This document shows positions 62,801-64,000 of a stretch of 64,000 nucleotides of DNA, in pieces (the first letter of the stretch is position 1; every line of letters starts with the position of its first letter). Position numbers and translations under genes: made by a program. The notes beneath the pieces were generated by a model. It was not told the DNA's origin, ran no database searches, and worked only from the letters and a program-made list of their open reading frames with translations. The stretch lies in NCBI GenBank assembly GCA_946894095.1, contig OX335653.1, positions 16,931,001 to 16,995,000 of the forward strand, read 5' to 3'. This stretch comes from Incurvaria masculella. Taxonomy: Eukaryota > Arthropoda > Insecta > Lepidoptera > Incurvariidae.

Positions 62801-62983
62801 CGATTCCGATTCAAATAGCTCCCTTTTTTAATTCCCAATTTAGCTCTCTCTGCGTAAATTAAGAATAAATACGATGAATGGTACTCACTCGATACGGACA
62901 CTGTAATGACGCAAGGGGTCGTCGGCTTGCAGAATGTCGCGACATTCTGCCCGGTGCGACAGCAACAGGTAGTCTACAAACAT
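46680..62983 (-). CDS. MCM9: MCM9 DNA helicase (complete, 12 exons)
   Basis: Twelve exons join in phase to 2946 nt, 981 residues plus stop. In order: N-terminal MCM domain (about 1-140); zinc ribbon with C162, C165, C187 and C192; OB region with [22 protein letters not shown]+ domain with Walker A GDPGTGKSQ (K379), Walker B CCVDE (D435/E436), sensor 1 N479 in CNPKG, and the LLSRFD arginine finger (R503); winged-helix-like region to about 690; then a long charged tail with a basic run [11 protein letters not shown] near 774-783, a likely nuclear localisation signal. The QEQV/EDDLVD and [16 protein letters not shown] blocks identify MCM9 rather than MCM2-8. MCM9 works with MCM8 in recombination-linked DNA synthesis and in mismatch repair. 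Start: first ATG of exon 1; an in-frame TGA lies eight codons upstream. Most introns carry mobile elements. Confidence 0.95.
48291..48629 (+). mobile_element. (GTCY)n element in MCM9 intron 11
   Basis: aaaaaccggccaagtgcgag to tttgggtacggaaccctaaa, with about 16 GGAC/AGAC units at 48510-48570. It lies antisense to MCM9, about 140 bp from exon 11. Confidence 0.88.
48768..48913 (-). CDS. MCM9: MCM9 exon 11
   Basis: Acceptor ctcgttttcag, donor gtgcgtac. Encodes [20 protein letters not shown] and [13 protein letters not shown], the sensor 2 region. Confidence 0.93.
49001..49551 (+). mobile_element. TTAA MITE, full-length (reference copy), MCM9 intron 10
   Basis: 551 bp bounded by TTAA, with inverted termini ttaaggtggcccatcccg and cgggttgggccaccttaa. 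Inside: gaactagatgtctgatgacc, taagttataaggtcc, cttttagctataagtcg and tcacggagcctgtc. TTAA termini suggest piggyBac-type mobilisation. No coding capacity. Confidence 0.9.
49751..49782 (+). repeat. (TTTA)n microsatellite
   Basis: About seven tttatt-type tetramers beside an old LINE-like 3' tail (aacaacatacctaacattac). Confidence 0.8.
50004..50197. repeat. 97-bp tandem duplication
   Basis: ttttaatagttaaatcatat begins at 50004 and again at 50101. The units are nearly identical over their length. Confidence 0.9.
50491..50796 (+). mobile_element. (GTCY)n element in MCM9 intron 10
   Basis: Same order as 48291 with a shorter array (about five GGAC units at 50717). It ends 72 bp from exon 10. Confidence 0.88.
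50869..51013 (-). CDS. MCM9: MCM9 exon 10
   Basis: Acceptor gtgtgcacag, donor gtaatacgg. Encodes [20 protein letters not shown] and an Ala-rich insert before LWTNDKLQ. Confidence 0.93.
51470..51640 (+). repeat. LINE or Helitron-type 3' fragment
   Basis: Ends acagacagacagacgggc and ttataatattagtatgg, a terminus common in lepidopteran repeats. Its inverse (tactaatattataaatgtga) occurs at 13826. Confidence 0.5.
51650..52927 (+). mobile_element. mariner transposon, nearly intact
   Basis: Terminal inverted repeats ggtcggggaaaaagtc and the inverse of gaaactttttccccaacc bound 1.28 kb in MCM9 intron 9, antisense to the gene. TA lies directly left of the element; on the right TATA begins two bases on, so the exact boundary is uncertain. 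It carries one mariner transposase gene, listed separately. Confidence 0.92.
51829..52853 (+). pseudogene. mariner transposase with a single frameshift
   Basis: The frame from ATG 51829 encodes the N-terminal helix-turn-helix region. It shifts near 51960-51975, after VRVAQF, and continues in the frame that stops at 52853. That frame has WVPHEL, TGDEKW (first Asp), HHDNARPH (second Asp) and [13 protein letters not shown] (third Asp); 34 residues separate the last two, the DD34D signature of mariner. All three catalytic Asp are present. One base appears to be missing; no other break is seen. Confidence 0.9.
52981..53105 (-). CDS. MCM9: MCM9 exon 9 (sensor 1, arginine finger)
   Basis: Acceptor ggatcttag, donor gtcatttt. 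Encodes [20 protein letters not shown] and SLGTPLLSR. Confidence 0.93.
53939..54085 (-). CDS. MCM9: MCM9 exon 8 (Walker B)
   Basis: Acceptor aacgccggcag, donor gtgatgag. Encodes [18 protein letters not shown], then CCVDE and [14 protein letters not shown]. The residue after DE is Val where MCMs usually have Phe. Confidence 0.94.
54650..55045 (-). mobile_element. LINE RNase H/C-terminal fragment
   Basis: Minus-strand reading gives [16 protein letters not shown], then [18 protein letters not shown] and a terminal KEAGIEGEL, the end of an RNase H domain plus the Cys-rich tail of R1/I-like elements. One stop interrupts it before CGFC. Confidence 0.65.
55177..55726 (+). mobile_element. TTAA MITE, full-length, MCM9 intron 7
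   Basis: 550 bp with TTAA ends, very similar to 49001. It ends 61 bp from exon 7 and lies antisense to the gene. Confidence 0.9.
55788..55897 (-). CDS. MCM9: MCM9 exon 7 (Walker A)
   Basis: Acceptor catccgggcag; completes GTGKSQ, then [18 protein letters not shown]. The donor is gtcactgt. A TTAA MITE begins 61 bp downstream in the intron. Confidence 0.92.
56202..56482 (-). mobile_element. (GTCY)n element, minus orientation, MCM9 intron 6
   Basis: agggttccgtacccaaag start, four or five GTCC units at 56260, cgcacttggccgg end. A fragment of the TTAA MITE family (56484-56571) follows directly. Confidence 0.85.
56590..56745 (-). repeat. SINE copy (5' body), minus strand
   Basis: Inverse of ggttcggaaccc, ccctaccacatagtaggg and the catcca/gcgg core, in SINE order. 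Confidence 0.6.
56825..57290 (-). mobile_element. LINE 3' segment
   Basis: Minus-strand frame from about 57285: [37 protein letters not shown] and [12 protein letters not shown], the C-terminus of a common insect endonuclease/RT element. Its 3' end is marked by (TTA)n at 56846-56868. Confidence 0.8.
57291..57360 (+). mobile_element. Inverted 5' piece of the adjoining LINE
   Basis: On + the frame reads [18 protein letters not shown], which in intact elements directly precedes the motif at the start of the minus-strand segment. The two parts are therefore head to head. Confidence 0.7.
57497..57832 (+). mobile_element. (GTCY)n element, MCM9 intron 6
   Basis: aaaccggccaagtgcgagtg to gggtacggaaccctaaaa, with about ten GGAC-type units at 57738. 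It ends 91 bp from exon 6. Confidence 0.87.
57923..58070 (-). CDS. MCM9: MCM9 exon 6 (start of AAA+)
   Basis: Acceptor cactgtgtcaag, donor gtacactc. Runs [15 protein letters not shown] to HLLLVGDP, half of Walker A. Confidence 0.93.
58472..58691 (-). CDS. MCM9: MCM9 exon 5
   Basis: Acceptor tccaccgtag, donor gtatgcac. Encodes [20 protein letters not shown] and the end ILAAVCPQ. Very GC-rich. Confidence 0.92.
58908..59258 (+). repeat. SINE copy split by a MITE
   Basis: SINE body from accatcgcattgaatgaaca resumes at 59126 with gcggcaatgaaaattgtccg and runs to agctatccatgtctagg. The break holds the 160-bp element listed at 58966. Confidence 0.75.
58966..59125. repeat. 160-bp MITE nested in a SINE
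   Basis: Ends ggggacgcatcataaagtcc and ggaccttatgaggcgaccc are imperfect inverted repeats. gcg flanks both sides. A divergent relative lies at 8985. Confidence 0.7.
59839..59945 (-). CDS. MCM9: MCM9 exon 4
   Basis: Acceptor ggtgttacag, donor gtactg. Encodes [19 protein letters not shown] and [15 protein letters not shown], strongly MCM9-specific. Confidence 0.93.
60045..60594 (-). mobile_element. TTAA MITE, full-length, MCM9 intron 3
   Basis: 550 bp, TTAA at both ends, opposite orientation to 49001 and so sense to MCM9. It lies about 100 bp upstream of exon 4, on the acceptor side. Confidence 0.9.
60800..61139 (+). repeat. TTAA MITE, 5'-truncated copy, MCM9 intron 3
   Basis: Matches the family from ttacttaacgatgaaataaa to gggaagggccaccttaa. 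It sits in the same intron as the copy at 60045, in opposite orientation, so the pair could form a long RNA stem. Confidence 0.8.
61226..61449 (-). CDS. MCM9: MCM9 exon 3 (zinc ribbon)
   Basis: Acceptor gccttctttcag. CAKC and C-x4-C supply four zinc ligands. The only way to keep the frame into exon 4 is to end after CAG at 61226, leaving a GC donor (gcacgtaag) instead of GT. Confidence 0.88.
62156..62487 (-). CDS. MCM9: MCM9 exon 2
   Basis: Acceptor ggctttccag, donor gtacgcat. Encodes [16 protein letters not shown] and, later, the MCM9-typical [13 protein letters not shown] and DVGCFLQVT. Confidence 0.92.
62889..62983 (-). CDS. MCM9: MCM9 exon 1
   Basis: ATG at 62983-62981; residues 1-32 ([20 protein letters not shown]); donor gtgagtacc. 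No better upstream start is visible before the in-frame TGA. Confidence 0.8.
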
Positions 62984-63404
62984 GTCGGCCTTCTCTAAGC
63001 CTACTCATAACTTGTTGCAGTTTAAGCCTACGCATAAATTGTTGCCAGTTCAAGATTTTTTTTAATTACAGTTTACGAAAACATTACAATAACATAACCT
63101 ATAATATTTAATTACAAACTTTGTGCTGTTAATTAGATACATTCAAACCATGGAGGTAAAGAATCTTCACCTCCATGATTCAAACTAGTTTAAAGACACA
63201 TCGAAGTTATTATTTCTCTTCAAACCTTATTTTACTGTGACTTATTAGTACATTTTGACTTACAAAACGTAAACAAAACATGCCGGCTTCGAAAGTTTTG
63301 ACATTTCCAAAAGTCAAATGGTGCGCTCAAAAATGCAGACATCCGTATTCAGAGTGAACTGTCAAAATTTAGAACGCGGATTCATGGAGGTGAAGAAATT
63401 ACAT

Positions 63405-63830
63405 TCTCTACCATTCGCGGGCAAGACGCAAAACCTTGCTATTGCTTTCTGAAAGCTTCTCTGTTTCAAATAAAGAGACAGGGTCCGTGCTGAGAAGGAT
63501 GCAACATAGTGTTTGATTTGGTAAGATTTACGAAAATGACTTATAGCTTAAAGTAAACCGGCTGTAGTGAAAAATCTAACAAAAGATAAATTGATTATAA
63601 ATTTTTATGAAACAAGCGATGTCAGATGACTATTTTTTTTAAGATGTATACATTTTATCGTTGAATAATCTACCTCAAAAGTTATTGTATAAAACGCAAG
63701 GAAAATTCGAACTTTCGGACCTTATACATAACTTACAAACCATACACTGTACAATTTGTTATACCATAGCCGACTTCATTTCAAACAGTAAAGTCGGCTA
63801 TGGTTATACTGTACAATGCCAACGGTCACC
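63405..63830 (-). repeat. TTAA MITE, truncated copy upstream of MCM9
   Basis: Retains cattcgcgggcaagac, cttatagct, taagatgt and ttcggaccttata. It breaks off at a hairpin insertion (63747-63810), and the outer end is lost. Confidence 0.75.
63747..63810. repeat. Small hairpin insertion flanked by a 10-bp repeat
   Basis: ataccatagccgactt pairs with aagtcggctatggttat across a short loop. actgtacaat occurs on both sides as a direct repeat. Other copies of the host MITE have no such insert. Confidence 0.7.
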
Positions 63831-64000
63831 GCCGTCAACAAGCGGGAAAAAACCCCCGACACATATGAATGGTGTTTTTTTTTTGCTAGCCTATTTGCGT
63901 GTAGTTTTTTGTAACAATACGGGTACGGGTCTGCTCATGAGATTCTCACCAATGTGTCACCGGTGATTCTCCGGTGAGTCACAACGCTTTAGTATTCATG

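Overview
The window is nuclear DNA of an insect, almost certainly a moth or butterfly. Three intron-containing genes can be assembled from exon homology, matching splice phases and splice sites. They sit in DNA full of repeats that look lepidopteran: elements carrying a (GTCC/GTCT)n array, TTAA-flanked MITEs, tRNA- and 5S-headed SINEs, LINE tails, a mariner and short TTAGG runs. No bacterial, viral or CRISPR features were seen.

Layout. (1) 1-24603: no exon recognised; most likely part of a long intron, or upstream DNA, of the gene that follows, filled with old repeats. (2) 24604-33067, + strand: the 3' half of held out wings/quaking (how), a STAR-family KH RNA-binding regulator. Five exons code for most of the KH domain, QUA2 and the C-terminal tail. 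The N-terminal exons lie outside the window or were not recognised. Two decayed partial copies of one KH exon lie in the next intron. (3) 33068-about 40000: AT-rich and notably poor in transposons; it probably holds the long how 3' UTR, with a bipartite STAR-type motif near 35054. (4) About 40000-44000: repeats, including a LINE that has lost its RT core and a long foldback element. (5) 44096-46562, + strand: a complete four-exon gene for a 189-residue mitochondrial S4-like RNA-binding protein of the MTRES1/C6orf203 family. (6) 46680-62983, - strand: a complete 12-exon MCM9 gene (981 residues), a DNA helicase that acts with MCM8 in homologous recombination. Its introns hold a nearly intact mariner, three full-length 550-bp TTAA MITEs, several (GTCY)n elements and a LINE with an inverted 5' part. 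(7) 62984-64000: MCM9 upstream DNA with a truncated MITE that carries a small hairpin insertion.

The MTRES1-like gene and MCM9 run tail to tail with 117 bp between stop codons, and their poly(A) signals imply overlapping 3' ends. I see no operon-like or defence-type system. The most unusual items are the duplicated STAR exon, SINEs that share a body but have different pol III heads (tRNA or tRNA/5S), a likely GC-AG intron in MCM9, and the TTAA MITE family that has repeatedly landed in gene introns.
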